From: Cobetia amphilecti | Lineage (GTDB): Bacteria > Pseudomonadota > Gammaproteobacteria > Pseudomonadales > Halomonadaceae | Direction: 5' to 3' | Length of the DNA: 64,000 nucleotides | Assembly (NCBI RefSeq): GCF_020217465.1 | Contig: NZ_CP084115.1 | Coordinates: forward strand, 1,674,001-1,738,000 | Shown: one piece after another, positions 46,203-55,006 of the stretch | How the letters are laid out: each line of letters begins with the position of its first letter | Position numbering within the stretch: the first letter of the stretch is position 1 | Translations under genes and position numbers: made by a program | The notes under the pieces: generated by a model | What the model was told of the DNA's origin: nothing | The model's database searches: none | The model's input: the letters and a program-made list of their open reading frames with translations, nothing else

Positions 46203-46571
46203 TCATTCACTGAGGGTGGTCTGCGGTGTGGCACTCGCGCGAGGCTGCTTGTCGGCAGGCGCGCTGGGGGCCGTCTTGAGCACGATGATGCCGATCAGCA
46301 TCAGCACCACGAAGCCCAGCGTGGACCACTGGAATTCGAGATCGAAGAACAGCAGGTCAGCCACCACCGTCCCCACCGTGCCCAGGCCGACGAAGATGGC
46401 GTAGGTGGTGCTGGCGGGCAGTGTCTTGGCGATCTGGGTGACCAGACTCAGGCTGATGATGACCAGCAGCACCGTCAGTGCCCATTCCAGCGGACTGTCG
46501 GCGACTTTCAGGCCCGTGGCCCAGCCGATTTCGCACAGGGTCGAGATCAGGAAGTAGAGCGTGATGCGCAT
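46203..46571 (-). CDS. SMR-family efflux protein, first subunit of a pair (Gdx-like motif)
   Basis: A 122-residue four-helix transporter with E14 in LISTLCEIGWATGLKVAD. The Trp-Ala-Thr after the glutamate resembles guanidinium exporters (Gdx/SugE, YkkD) rather than EmrE. PASTTYAIFVGLGTVGTVVAD is helix 3. The last 20 residues are a soluble tail. ATG at 46571 is chosen from the family N-terminus; its ribosome site (AAGGA) is 12 bases away, so the start is less certain. No guanidine riboswitch precedes this pair. Confidence 0.83.
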   Translation of the reverse strand: MRITLYFLISTLCEIGWATGLKVADSPLEWALTVLLVIISLSLVTQIAKTLPASTTYAIFVGLGTVGTVVADLLFFDLEFQWSTLGFVVLMLIGIIVLKTAPSAPADKQPRASATPQTTLSE

Positions 46572-46715
46572 GGTGATCGGGTGTCCTTGTGGGGTGTCCT
46601 TGTGGGGTGTCGAGAAATACGGCGTTTCATTACCTGTGAGAGACCTGCGTTTCATCAATATCCAACAACCAATACCAGTCTATATGAGTTTTTGTTGATG
46701 TTTTGATGCAGGAAA

Positions 46716-46738
46716 AGGCGGAGGGAGCCCCTCCGCCT
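46716..46738 (-). terminator. Terminator of the first tmm gene
   Basis: Stem AGGCGGAGGG-agc-CCCTCCGCCT, followed on the minus strand by TTTTCC. Confidence 0.85.
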
Positions 46739-46844
46739 GTTGTCCCTCCACCTGCTGCCTGGCAAGTCGTTGGCGCAGCCTTGTTTGGCCAGAGCTCCTT
46801 TGAACAAGAGCCCCTTTGAACACGAGCCCTGGTGACCAGGAGCG

Positions 46845-48254
46845 TCAGGAGGCCAGCGGCGTGGTCGTCGCCTGAATGTCTGATTCCGCATCGGATGGTG
46901 TCGCGGCCTCGGCCGGCTGGGCCAGATAGGCTTCCAGCGAGTCATCCATCGCCTCCAGCCACGGCGTGTGATGCCTGGGCGCCAGAGTGCCGGTCATCAA
47001 GGAGCGATAGCCGTGATCGCGGAAGGTCATGATGTTCTCGTGCTTGTGATGCTCCCATTCCAGGAAGGTACGATTCACGCCATCGATATCGAAGCTCGGG
47101 TAGTCGGTCTCCTCGATCAGCGATTTCACGTAATCGCCCTGGAAGAGAATCATGTCCTCATCACTTTCCAGCGTTTCCTCGCGGGCCCGCCACGCCAGAC
47201 TGTCTGCACGCATCGCGTCCAATGACGGCAGGGGCAGGGTGCCGAGAATCGCATCACGCACCCACCAGGCCTGGGCATCGAACATGTTGAAGGTGTACCA
47301 CTGGTCCTGCATGCCGAGATAGAACAGGCGCGGATTCTCTTCCCACGCCACCCCCTTGTAGAGCCCCCGCGGCCACATGCGGTTCTGGGTCTTGAGGCGC
47401 AGCGACTCCTCGAGGAACGGGAAGTGGTGCAGATAGCCGGTGCACAGGATGATGGCATCGACGCGCTTGTGTCTGCCGTCACTGAAATAGGCGGTATCGC
47501 GATCGACCTTCACCAGCAGCGGCTTCTCTTCCCAGTTGTCCGGCCATTTGAAGCCCATCGGGGCGGTGCGATAGCTGGTGGTGATGCTGCGCGCACCATA
47601 CTTGTAGCACTGCGAGCCGATGTCCTCGGCGGAATAGCTGCTGCCGAGCAACAGCAGGTCCTTGCCCTTGAATTCCAGTGCATCACGGAAGTCATGGGCA
47701 TGCAGAATGCGGCCATTGAAGCTCGAGAAACCGGGGAATTCCGGCACATTAGGCGTCGAGAAATGCCCGGAGGCCACGATGACGTGATCGAATCTTTCGC
47801 TGGTCACCAGATCGAGCGCCTGGTCATGCACGCTGACCGTGAATTGCTGGCTGGCATCATCGAAGGTGACCTGGCGCACCGGGCAACCGAAGCGGATGTA
47901 CTTGCGCACGCCGGCCTTCTCGACGCGACCCTTGATGTAGTCGAACAGCACCGCGCGCGGCGGATAGGAGGCGATAGGGCGCCCGAAATGTTCTTCAAAG
48001 GAGTAGTCGGCGAATTCGAGACATTCCTTGGGGCCATTCGACCACAGGTAGCGATACATGCTGCCGTGGACCGGCTCGCCGTGGGCATCCAGTCCGGTAC
48101 GCCAGCTGTAATTCCACAGACCGCCCCAGTCATCCTGCTTTTCGTAACAGACAATCTCGGGAATCTCGATGCCCTTGTCGACGGCGGATTGAAAGGCACG
48201 CAATTGAGCCAGGCCACTGGGTCCTGCACCGATGATCGCGATACGTTGGGTCAT
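46845..48254 (-). CDS. tmm: Trimethylamine monooxygenase (flavin-containing), copy 1
   Basis: A 469-residue FAD/NADPH monooxygenase that oxidises trimethylamine to TMAO and can also act on dimethyl sulfide. The FAD motif [15 protein letters not shown] is at the N-terminus, [18 protein letters not shown] is the NADPH-site region and [11 protein letters not shown] is the C-terminal flavin-monooxygenase motif. [33 protein letters not shown] and [20 protein letters not shown] closely match bacterial Tmm such as those of Methylocella and Ruegeria. A paralogue of identical length lies at 61726. Upstream on the same strand are the PAS protein, the response regulator and the kinase remnant, which are likely regulators. 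Confidence 0.92.
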   Translation of the reverse strand: MTQRIAIIGAGPSGLAQLRAFQSAVDKGIEIPEIVCYEKQDDWGGLWNYSWRTGLDAHGEPVHGSMYRYLWSNGPKECLEFADYSFEEHFGRPIASYPPRAVLFDYIKGRVEKAGVRKYIRFGCPVRQVTFDDASQQFTVSVHDQALDLVTSERFDHVIVASGHFSTPNVPEFPGFSSFNGRILHAHDFRDALEFKGKDLLLLGSSYSAEDIGSQCYKYGARSITTSYRTAPMGFKWPDNWEEKPLLVKVDRDTAYFSDGRHKRVDAIILCTGYLHHFPFLEESLRLKTQNRMWPRGLYKGVAWEENPRLFYLGMQDQWYTFNMFDAQAWWVRDAILGTLPLPSLDAMRADSLAWRAREETLESDEDMILFQGDYVKSLIEETDYPSFDIDGVNRTFLEWEHHKHENIMTFRDHGYRSLMTGTLAPRHHTPWLEAMDDSLEAYLAQPAEAATPSDAESDIQATTTPLAS

Positions 48255-48429
48255 GGATACCTTCCTGTTCTTGTTGTGTCTTCATGCGTTATCCGAGGCT
48301 TCAGGACGTGGTGACGTCGTGAAACACTGACAACGAAACAGGCTAGCGAGATGTGCTCCGGCTGCACATTGCTCGGAAAGGGTAGCCATAAAGGGGTACA
48401 TCAGTTCATGTCTCAGTTCATGTCTCATT

Positions 48430-49308
48430 TCATGCGTCAGTCGATGGCGGTACGCCTGGAATATCCGAGGTGTCGACGGCGAAGATGATGCCCTCCACCG
48501 CCAAGGGCGTGCCATCCGGTGAATAGATGCCATGGCCCTTTTCCTGCACCCGGATGACCTCGCCTTTGCGATGGCGAATGCGATAGGCAAGGGTGAAGGG
48601 AGTGCGGGCCTCAAGGGCTGCCTGCACCTGATCCCACACGCGGTTGGCATCTTCGGGATGGATCATCTCGCCGTAGGTGAGGGAGGGATGGTCGAGCAGT
48701 TGCTGGGGGCTGAGGCCGGTGATGGCCAGGCAGCCGTCACTGATGTATTCCATCGACCAGTGGCGGTTGTTGCGCGCGCGATAGACCATCGCGGGCAGCC
48801 CCTTGATCAGCCGTGTCAGGCTGCGCAGGTTGGCGGCGTCGATCTGCTCCTGCTGCACGCGCTCGCTGATGTCATGCAGGGTGAGCGTGGCGGGCCAGGG
48901 CGAGGCCAGCGAGAGCGACTGGCTGCGCACTTCACACCAGCGATAGTGGTGGTCCGCCCCCATGATGCGCAATCGCCAGCAGTCAGGGCGTTCGCGGCGC
49001 GAAACGTGGCGGGCGAGCATGTCCCAGCGCGATTGATCCGCGGGGTGCAGGGCATCGCGCAGGCGCTGCGCTGCCGTGCCGTGCCCGTCCGCTCGAGTGG
49101 CGGGTGGCATGTCTTCCCGTAGGTCGCGCGATTCGTGTCCGCTCAGGGACTGCCAGCCGCGCGAGGCATACAGCAGCGTACTGTCGGCATTCACCACCAG
49201 CACGGCATCACTCAGCCCATCGAGAATCGCCTGTGCGCTGAAGGGCGAGGCAGTCGAGGCGGGCGAGGCAATCGAGGCGGAGGCGAACTGTTCGAGAAAG
49301 CGCATCAT
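48430..49308 (-). CDS. Two-PAS-domain sensor protein without output domain
   Basis: A 292-residue soluble protein with two PAS/PAC modules. The first spans about residues 25-150 (ILDGLSDAVLVVNADSTLLYASRGW, ending ATLTLHDISERVQQEQ). The second spans about residues 165-285 (MEYISDGCLAITGLSPQQLLDHPSLTYGEMIHPEDANRVW). No kinase, GGDEF or HTH domain follows, so it should act by protein contact, probably with the kinase or regulator encoded upstream. Its ATG overlaps the response-regulator stop as ATGA, placing it third in a kinase-regulator-PAS operon. Whether it senses TMA, TMAO or redox is unknown. Confidence 0.8.
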   Translation of the reverse strand: MMRFLEQFASASIASPASTASPFSAQAILDGLSDAVLVVNADSTLLYASRGWQSLSGHESRDLREDMPPATRADGHGTAAQRLRDALHPADQSRWDMLARHVSRRERPDCWRLRIMGADHHYRWCEVRSQSLSLASPWPATLTLHDISERVQQEQIDAANLRSLTRLIKGLPAMVYRARNNRHWSMEYISDGCLAITGLSPQQLLDHPSLTYGEMIHPEDANRVWDQVQAALEARTPFTLAYRIRHRKGEVIRVQEKGHGIYSPDGTPLAVEGIIFAVDTSDIPGVPPSTDA

Positions 49309-50252
49309 CGCAGGCTCTCCTTTTTGGCCCGGGTCGTATCCTGTTCGGCGCCTGTCGCGTCCTCGGCGAGCGCTCGGCTGGCATCGCTCGCGGGCGTCAG
49401 CGGGTGAGCGTAGACCCAGGCGGCCAGCTCCAGTCGCGAATGCAGGTTCAGCTTGCGCAGCAGATTCTTGACGTAGACCTTCACCGTGCTGTCACTGATG
49501 CCCAGCTCGCGGGCAATCAGCTTGTTGCTGAGGCCGCGCCCGATCCATTTGAGGGTATCGCGTTCACGCTCGGTCAGGCCTTCGTACCATTCAGGTGCCT
49601 TGGGCCAGTCAGCTGCCGTGGGCCAGTCAGGTGTCGTGGGTCGGTCGAGAGCGGCGGCCCCGTCGAGCGTGGGGCCAGCAGGGGGATTCGCCACAGCTGG
49701 CAGCGCCTCAGTCTGCTCCTGCTCCTGTTTATGCTGCTGTTTATGTGTCTGTGCTTGCGAGTGTTGTTCGCGCTGGCGGTGGTCCTGCTGCAGACGCCGG
49801 GCGAGCAGCAGCAAGGTCTCTTCCTCCAGCCCCAGCTTGCCGTCGATCACGGCCTGCAGGCGCTCGAGAATGCGTTCGGGGTCGGTGTCCTTCATCAGGT
49901 AGCCATCCGCCCCTTGCTGGATGGCATCCAACAGGTGGCGGCTGTCATCGGAGGCGGTCAGCAGCACTACCTTGAGAGTGGCATCACGCTGCTTGAGATG
50001 GCGCATCAGGGTCAGGCCATCGAGCTGCGGCATCTGCCAGTCGACGATCACCAGCTCCGGGGCCAGGGTGGGCAGGGCGTCGAGCAGATCGGTGCCGTCA
50101 TCGAAGTCGGCCACGACCTCGAACAGGCCACCTTCACTCAAAAGCTCAGCCAGCCCACGCCGAAACAGCGGATGGTCGTCGACGAGCACGACTCGTGTCG
50201 GGGGTGTCGAGGGTGTCTGGTGTGTCGAGGGCATCTGGCGAGTCACGGTCAT
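49305..50252 (-). CDS. NarL/FixJ-family response regulator
   Basis: A 315-residue two-component regulator. The receiver (residues about 18-135) has the acidic pair in VVLVDDHPLF and phospho-acceptor D71 in LVIVDWQMPQLDG. The LuxR-type helix-turn-helix is LTERERDTLKWIGRGLSNKLIARELGISDSTVKVYVKNLLRKL. The linker between them is about 100 residues, much longer than usual: first Gln/His-rich, then a Pro/Trp/Asp repeat from three 18-bp units (49591-49644). The start overlaps the kinase stop by 4 bp. Its cognate kinase is cut by a transposon in this sequence. By position its likely targets are tmm and the divergent tdm. Confidence 0.87.
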   Translation of the reverse strand: MTVTRQMPSTHQTPSTPPTRVVLVDDHPLFRRGLAELLSEGGLFEVVADFDDGTDLLDALPTLAPELVIVDWQMPQLDGLTLMRHLKQRDATLKVVLLTASDDSRHLLDAIQQGADGYLMKDTDPERILERLQAVIDGKLGLEEETLLLLARRLQQDHRQREQHSQAQTHKQQHKQEQEQTEALPAVANPPAGPTLDGAAALDRPTTPDWPTAADWPKAPEWYEGLTERERDTLKWIGRGLSNKLIARELGISDSTVKVYVKNLLRKLNLHSRLELAAWVYAHPLTPASDASRALAEDATGAEQDTTRAKKESLR

Positions 50253-50656
50253 GTGTCGTGGCGCTCCCAGCTCAGTATCACGCGGGTACCGCCATGGCGG
50301 GGTTGGGTGATGGCGAAGTCGGCCCCGAGCTGGCGTGCGCGATCCTGCATGATGCCCAGCCCGAAATGGGCGGGGGCGACGTCGGCGGGGTCAAAGCCGC
50401 AGCCGTTGTCCTCGATGGTCAGCAACACCCGCTCCGCTGGCTGAGGCCCTGAAGATTGATGAGGCCCTGAAGACTGATAGAGCAATTGCAGGCGCAGGTG
50501 GGGGGCTCGAGCATGGCGCACGCTGTTGGTCATCGCTTCGCGCACGATGAACATCACCTGCAGGGCCTGGGCATCGGGGAGGTGCAGCGACTGGATGCGG
50601 TTGTCGAGCTCGAACACCATGCCTGAGCGTGTCTCGAATTCCTCGATCAAGTTGTC
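50249..50656 (-). pseudogene. NarX-type histidine kinase, C-terminal fragment (ATPase domain)
   Basis: The 3-prime part of a kinase gene cut by the ISL3 element. It encodes LIEEFETRSGMVFELDNRI, then the N-box-like VREAMTNSVRHARAPHLRLQ and the G-boxes TIEDNGCGFDPADV and FGLGIMQDRARQLGADFAI of a HATPase domain. Removing the element and one target copy joins it in frame to the fragment at 54029-54945 (reading CVLDNLIEEF), giving a 438-residue protein. A start codon within the element could express this piece alone, but it lacks the phospho-accepting His. Confidence 0.88.
50649..50656. repeat. Target-site duplication, left copy
   Basis: AAGTTGTC directly abuts the left end of the transposon and is repeated exactly at 54029-54036. 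Confidence 0.95.
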
Positions 50657-50680
50657 GGGTAAGCGGATTAAATGGTTGAT
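50657..50680. repeat. Left terminal inverted repeat of the transposon
   Basis: 24 bp beginning GGGTAAGCGGATT; matches the complement of 54005-54028 at 21 of 24 positions. Confidence 0.92.
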
Positions 50681-50743
50681 CTTACCTTTGCATGAGAGTG
50701 AGACAGACCGGCATCTCATCGGATTATCTGGTTGATGCTTCAC

Positions 50744-51151
50744 CTACTGCTGGTGCATGTTTCCTTCGCTAATTCCAGCAAGAACCCCACACGCCTCAAC
50801 TTCCCGGTCATCGTTGCAACTCGCTCTCAGTGAAACGAGTTGTTTCTCAAGCGCTTGCAGAGCGGTTATCTGCGACCGCACATGAGAGATGTGATCATCG
50901 AGCAAGGTGTTGACGGCGGTACAAGGCTGATGAGGGTCGTCCTGATAGCTCTGTAGTTCGTGAATCTCAGCCAGTGACAGGCCCAGGATTCTGCAGCGAC
51001 GGATGAAGGCCAGCCCCTCACCATGCTTCTCGGTATAGACACGGTAACCGTTGTCCTGCCGATCAGGCGGCGGCAACAAGCCCTGCTGTTCATAGAAGCG
51101 GATCGTCTGTGTTTCGACCCCTACCAACTGCGCCAACTGACCAATGCGCAT
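50744..51151 (-). CDS. MerR-family metal-responsive regulator (CadR/PbrR-like), transposon-borne
   Basis: A 135-residue regulator. The N-terminus MRIGQLAQLVGVETQTIRFYEQQGLLPPP is the MerR winged helix. The metal site shows the three cysteines of the CadR/PbrR group, in PCTAVNTLLDDH, ASCNDD and EACGVLAG. ATG at 51151 follows GGAGGAGG. It is divergent from the transporter gene, with a MerR-type operator between them, and should activate that transporter in response to lead, cadmium or zinc. It lacks the His-rich tail of chromosomal CadR. Confidence 0.87.
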   Translation of the reverse strand: MRIGQLAQLVGVETQTIRFYEQQGLLPPPDRQDNGYRVYTEKHGEGLAFIRRCRILGLSLAEIHELQSYQDDPHQPCTAVNTLLDDHISHVRSQITALQALEKQLVSLRASCNDDREVEACGVLAGISEGNMHQQ

Positions 51152-51182
51152 CAGCCTCCTCCCCAACGGATTCTTTACTCTA

Positions 51183-51213
51183 TTGACCTTATAGTAGCTT
51201 TATAGTTTTAAAT
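51183..51213 (+). promoter_or_regulatory. MerR-type promoter of the transporter gene
   Basis: TTGACC (-35) and TTAAAT (-10) are separated by an over-long 19-bp spacer holding the imperfect dyad CTTATAG-tag-CTTTATAG, the layout expected for a MerR-family activator site. Confidence 0.7.
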
Positions 51214-51246
51214 GGTACCACAACATTGTTCAAGTGGAGTCGTATC

Positions 51247-52143
51247 ATGAGCAAATCCTGTGGTGGCGCCCGTGGCGGTGATGCAACGTCCGCAGCGGAT
51301 ACCGATATACAGGCCTCCTCCGAGGCGCCAGGGAGATGGGTCAGTGTTTATGCCGTGCCGAAGATGGACTGTCCATCAGAAGAACGAATGATTCGCCTAG
51401 CCCTGAACGGCTTTGAGGAGATTCGGGCGCTGTCCTTCGACTTGTCGAACCGCCGGCTGAAGGTCGTGCATGACGGCGAGGTCGAGCCCGTCACCTCGAA
51501 ACTGAAGACCTTGGGGCTAGGCGCCTCGCTTCAGGAAACCGTCGCTGCAAATCCGGAGACCATCAAGGCCGCCGAGTTTTCGGCAGCTTCTGCTAAGCAA
51601 GAATCCGGGACCCTGCGCTGGTTGCTCGGCATCAATGCACTTCTGTTCGTGGTGGAAATGACTGCCGGTCTGATCGCCCGGTCCACCGGCCTGATTGGAG
51701 AATCCCTGGACAATTTTGCCGATGCGGCGGTGTACGGGCTTGCCCTTTATGCGGTTGGACATAGCGTGAAAATGCAGGTACGTGCCGCGCATCTTGCTGG
51801 TGTACTGCAACTGATCTTGGCTGTGGGCGTGCTCGTAGAGGTGGTGAGACGCTTTGTATTCGGTAGTGAGCCTGAATCGCTGGTGATGATGGCTATCGCA
51901 TTCGTCGCATTGATTGCCAATACCAGTTGTCTGCTGCTCATATCCAAACATCGGGAAGGCGGGGCGCACATGAAGGCAAGCTGGATATTCTCGGCCAACG
52001 ACGTGGTGATCAACCTGGGGGTCATCACCGCCGGCGCCCTGGTCGCGTGGACCGGTTCCAATTATCCGGATCTGATTATCGGCACCATCGCGGGGGGCAT
52101 TGTACTTAACGGTGCCAGACGCATTTTGGCGTTGAAGGGTTAA
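51247..52143 (+). CDS. Cation diffusion facilitator-like transporter with N-terminal metal-binding domain, transposon-borne
   Basis: A 298-residue inner-membrane protein. The first 110 residues resemble a heavy-metal-associated domain (VYAVPKMDCPSEERMIRLAL) preceded by a Cys/Gly start MSKSCGG. The rest has six hydrophobic segments of the CDF/CzcD type, including ESLDNFADAAVYGLALYAVG and FSANDVVINLGVITAGALVAW. ATG at 51247 follows GTGGAG. The element family uses it as the cargo metal transporter under MerR control. Metal specificity is not determinable here; some residues of canonical CDF sites are replaced. Confidence 0.83.
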   Translation: MSKSCGGARGGDATSAADTDIQASSEAPGRWVSVYAVPKMDCPSEERMIRLALNGFEEIRALSFDLSNRRLKVVHDGEVEPVTSKLKTLGLGASLQETVAANPETIKAAEFSAASAKQESGTLRWLLGINALLFVVEMTAGLIARSTGLIGESLDNFADAAVYGLALYAVGHSVKMQVRAAHLAGVLQLILAVGVLVEVVRRFVFGSEPESLVMMAIAFVALIANTSCLLLISKHREGGAHMKASWIFSANDVVINLGVITAGALVAWTGSNYPDLIIGTIAGGIVLNGARRILALKG

Positions 52144-52146
52144 ATA

Positions 52147-52659
52147 ATGCTCATTATTGGCAAAAAGCTCTCACCGTATGCCCTATTGTCCATATCGGGC
52201 CTGCTGGCAGCGTCTGATCAGGCTGTAAAGTGGCTGGTGCAGCAATCAATGGCCTATGGCGAGTATGTTTCGGTGACCCCGTTCTTTAACTGGGTGCACC
52301 TATGGAACACCGGTGCCGCATTCAGTCTTTTTGCGAATGGTGGAGGCTGGCAGCGCTACTTTTTTATCGGAATCGCGGTAGTGGTCTCGATTTTTCTGAT
52401 CAAGCTGATCCTTGAAAATCGTCATAAAGGAGAAGCCATCGCTTACAGTCTTATCCTCGGTGGCGCCATGGGCAACCTGATTGACCGGGTCTTTCGCGGC
52501 TATGTTGTGGATTCCTTTGATTTCTATTGGCGAGACTGGCATTGGCCGGCCTTCAACCTGGCTGATATTGCAATTGTCCTCGGTGCCTTACTTTTCGTTT
52601 CCAGCAGCTTGTTGGGTAAAAAAGCAAACACCAATGCCGAGTCGGATGGATCTGACTGA
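52147..52659 (+). CDS. lspA: Lipoprotein signal peptidase (signal peptidase II), transposon-borne
   Basis: A 170-residue inner-membrane aspartic protease. Conserved motifs are present: SDQAVKWLVQ, WNTGAAFSLF, GGAMGNLIDRVFRGYVVDSFDFY and PAFNLADIAIVLG, which contain the two catalytic aspartates and the conserved Asn. It starts 3 bp after the transporter stop. An extra lspA is a known, unexplained cargo of ISPpu12-like elements. It should be functional and redundant with the chromosomal gene. Confidence 0.92.
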   Translation: MLIIGKKLSPYALLSISGLLAASDQAVKWLVQQSMAYGEYVSVTPFFNWVHLWNTGAAFSLFANGGGWQRYFFIGIAVVVSIFLIKLILENRHKGEAIAYSLILGGAMGNLIDRVFRGYVVDSFDFYWRDWHWPAFNLADIAIVLGALLFVSSSLLGKKANTNAESDGSD

Positions 52660-52680
52660 CACCTACGCCTATACAACACC

Positions 52681-53970
52681 ATGACCGAACTTCCCGACAA
52701 CATCCTTCACCTGCCGCAATACCAAGTACTGGGCTGCAAATCAACCGACGACGAAATGCACTTCCAGGTGGACGTGCCCGATCCCATCGCCTGCGAGGAA
52801 TGCGGCGTGCAGGGTGAGTTCGTACGGTTCGGCAAGCGTGACGTTCCCTATCGTGATCTGCCCATCCACGGCAAGCGGGTCACTCTCTGGGTGGTCCGCC
52901 GCCGATACACCTGCCGGGCCTGCAAGACAACATTCAGGCCCCAGCTACCGGAGATGGTGGACGGATTCCGTATGACACTGCGGCTGCATGAGTACGTGGA
53001 GAAGGAATCCTTCAACCACCCCTACACCTTTGTGGCGGCACAGACCGGCCTGGACGAGAAGACGGTGCGCGACATCTTCAACGCCCGCGCCGAGTTCCTG
53101 GGGCGCTGGCACCGCTTCGAGACGCCCCGCATCCTGGGCATTGACGAGCTATACCTGAACAAGCGCTACCGCTGCATTCTGACCAACATTGAGGAGCGAA
53201 CCCTGCTCGACCTGCTGGCCACCCGCCGCCAGGACGTGGTGACCAACTACCTGATGAAGCTGAAAGACCGGCAGAAGGTCGAGATCGTCAGCATGGACAT
53301 GTGGAACCCCTACCGGGCAGCGGTCAAGGCTGTGCTGCCCCAGGCCCGTATCGTGGTCGATAAGTTCCATGTGGTGCGCATGGCCAACGATGCCCTAGAG
53401 AGAGTGCGCAAGGGCCTCAGAAAGGAGCTGAAACCGTCCCAGAGCCGGACTCTCAAGGGAGACCGGAAAATCCTGCTGAAACAAGCTCACGAAGTCTCAG
53501 ACCGGGAGCGCCTCATCATGGAGACCTGGACAGGCGCGTTCCCGCAACTGCTGGCCGCCTACGAGCACAAGGAGCGCTTCTACGGCATCTGGGACGCCAC
53601 CACACGGCTCCAGGCAGAAGCCGCCCTGGACGAGTGGATAGCCACCATCCCGAAGGGCCAAAAGGAAGTCTGGAGCGATCTGGTCAGGGCAGTGGGAAAC
53701 TGGCGCGAAGAGACCATGACCTACTTCGAGACGGACATGCCCGTCACCAACGCTTACACGGAGTCCATCAACCGACTGGCCAAGGACAAGAACCGTGAAG
53801 GGCGCGGTTACTCCTTCGAGGTGATGCGGGCACGAATGCTCTACACCACGAAGCACAAGAAGAAGGCACCGACTGCGAAGGTCTCTCCTTTCTACAAGAA
53901 AACCATCGGTTACGGACTGCCGGACTTCGCAGAGGAACTCAACTACGGAGTCGATCTATCAACCATCTGA
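52681..53970 (+). CDS. tnpA: ISL3-family transposase
   Basis: A 429-residue DDE transposase of full family length. An N-terminal zinc ribbon (CEECGVQGEF and YTCRACKTTF) is followed by a helix-turn-helix and the catalytic core. Candidate acidic triad residues are in LGIDELYL, VSMDMWNPYR and NAYTESINRLAKDKNREGRGYSFE. It lies 21 bp after lspA, and its stop is 58 bp before the right end of the element. No frameshift is seen, so the element should be able to move. Confidence 0.93.
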   Translation: MTELPDNILHLPQYQVLGCKSTDDEMHFQVDVPDPIACEECGVQGEFVRFGKRDVPYRDLPIHGKRVTLWVVRRRYTCRACKTTFRPQLPEMVDGFRMTLRLHEYVEKESFNHPYTFVAAQTGLDEKTVRDIFNARAEFLGRWHRFETPRILGIDELYLNKRYRCILTNIEERTLLDLLATRRQDVVTNYLMKLKDRQKVEIVSMDMWNPYRAAVKAVLPQARIVVDKFHVVRMANDALERVRKGLRKELKPSQSRTLKGDRKILLKQAHEVSDRERLIMETWTGAFPQLLAAYEHKERFYGIWDATTRLQAEAALDEWIATIPKGQKEVWSDLVRAVGNWREETMTYFETDMPVTNAYTESINRLAKDKNREGRGYSFEVMRARMLYTTKHKKKAPTAKVSPFYKKTIGYGLPDFAEELNYGVDLSTI

Positions 53971-54004
53971 GGGTGGTATCAGATTGATGGGGTGAAGGTG
54001 CCCC

Positions 54005-54028
54005 ATCAACCATTAAATCCGTATACCC
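54005..54028. repeat. Right terminal inverted repeat of the transposon
   Basis: 24 bp ending CCGTATACCC; complement of the left end with three mismatches. Confidence 0.92.
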
Positions 54029-54036
54029 AAGTTGTC
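54029..54036. repeat. Target-site duplication, right copy
   Basis: AAGTTGTC, identical to 50649-50656, directly follows the right inverted repeat. Confidence 0.95.
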
Positions 54037-54945
54037 CAGCACACAGGCCAGCGGCGCGTCTCCCCAGGTGGCGTGCGCGCCGTTGATCAGCTCCCGGGTC
54101 TGGCGCAAGGCGCGCCGGGACTGGGTATGCACGTCCTCGGCCAGTGCCTGCACTTCCTGTGGCGCATGACGAGCGGCGCGAGTCAGGCGTGCGCTCTGCA
54201 TCTGCAGATAACTCAATTCCTGGGCGAGGGTGTCGTGCAGTTCCGCCGCCAGATGTCGACGTTCGTTCTTCAGTGCCTGATCCACCGCTGCCTTCCTGTC
54301 TTCAGCGTGACGCGCCTGTTGCTGCTGATGCAGTGCCAGGCCACGGCTCAGGGCATCGATGGCGGCGCTCGCGAGCCTCGATTCGAGGGCTTCGGCGGCC
54401 GGCTCTCCAAGCCACAACCAGTCATCGCCTGTCGCCTGGCTGTCAGTGGTGTGCGTGAGGGCGATCAATACCCCGTGGGGCTTGCCCGAGACAGCTAGCG
54501 GCTGACGGCTGACGTGCGCGTCGTGAGCAATCTGGCTGACGATCTCCAGCAGGGTCTGACGCGTCTTTGCGGGCAGGGCGAGGCCAGTCGGCGCGATCAC
54601 CTCATGGCGTTGCTGATCGACCCCGCGATGCAGCACGCAGCTCTCGACAGGACGTGAGCAAGCCTGAGTGCCGGCAATCTGCTGGCTGAAGAGGCCCATC
54701 CTCTCTCCCTGAAGTTCCCCCCAAAGCTCTCGCAGCAGCTCTCCCAGCAATGATGGCAGCGTCTCCGTGAGGTCAGCGCAGGTGGCGATGCGCAGGGTGA
54801 TGGCGTCGAGCTTGGGCGTCTCGCGTCTCGCATCGCCGGGGGGGGAGTGCAGTGGGTCGTCGGCTCGGCGTACATCAACCAGGGCGGCCGCCGTTCGTGC
54901 AGCAGGCACCTTGCCTTCCTTCCCTGCGCCGAGAATGACTTGCAT
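54029..54945 (-). pseudogene. NarX-type histidine kinase, N-terminal fragment (sensor and HisKA_3)
   Basis: The 5-prime part of the interrupted kinase. About 225 residues of poorly conserved, soluble sensor region (no membrane helix seen) lead into the HisKA_3 dimerisation domain RRHLAAELHDTLAQELSYLQ with phospho-acceptor H237. The frame enters the transposon after CVLDN and stops at 54013. ATG at 54945 follows GAGAGGAG. Before insertion it formed a kinase-regulator-PAS operon divergent from tdm. With the ATPase domain separated, signalling should be lost. Confidence 0.88.
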
Positions 54946-55006
54946 GCGAGCTCCTCTCTCTACTTCCTGCTTCGGGGTTCTTTCTTCGGGCTTGCGATGT
55001 CGCGTC

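Larger units (their letters stand above)
50657..54028 (+). mobile_element. ISPpu12-like ISL3-family transposon carrying merR, CDF transporter, lspA and tnpA
   Basis: A complete 3372-bp element. Its 24-bp terminal inverted repeats begin GGGTA and share CGGATT and AATGGTTGAT (21 of 24 match), and it is flanked by a perfect 8-bp direct repeat. The cargo order (MerR-type regulator divergent from a cation transporter, then lspA and an ISL3 transposase) is that of ISPpu12 from Pseudomonas putida, whose size I recall as the same. The perfect duplication and intact genes indicate a recent insertion. It disrupts a NarX-type kinase gene. Confidence 0.95.

Noticed and set aside
46572-46715. Guanidine riboswitch upstream of the SMR pair
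   Set aside because: The sequence lacks the CTAGGGTTCCG and AAAGCCCGGGA segments and no guanidine-II or -III elements were recognised; only a 13-14-bp tandem repeat is present.
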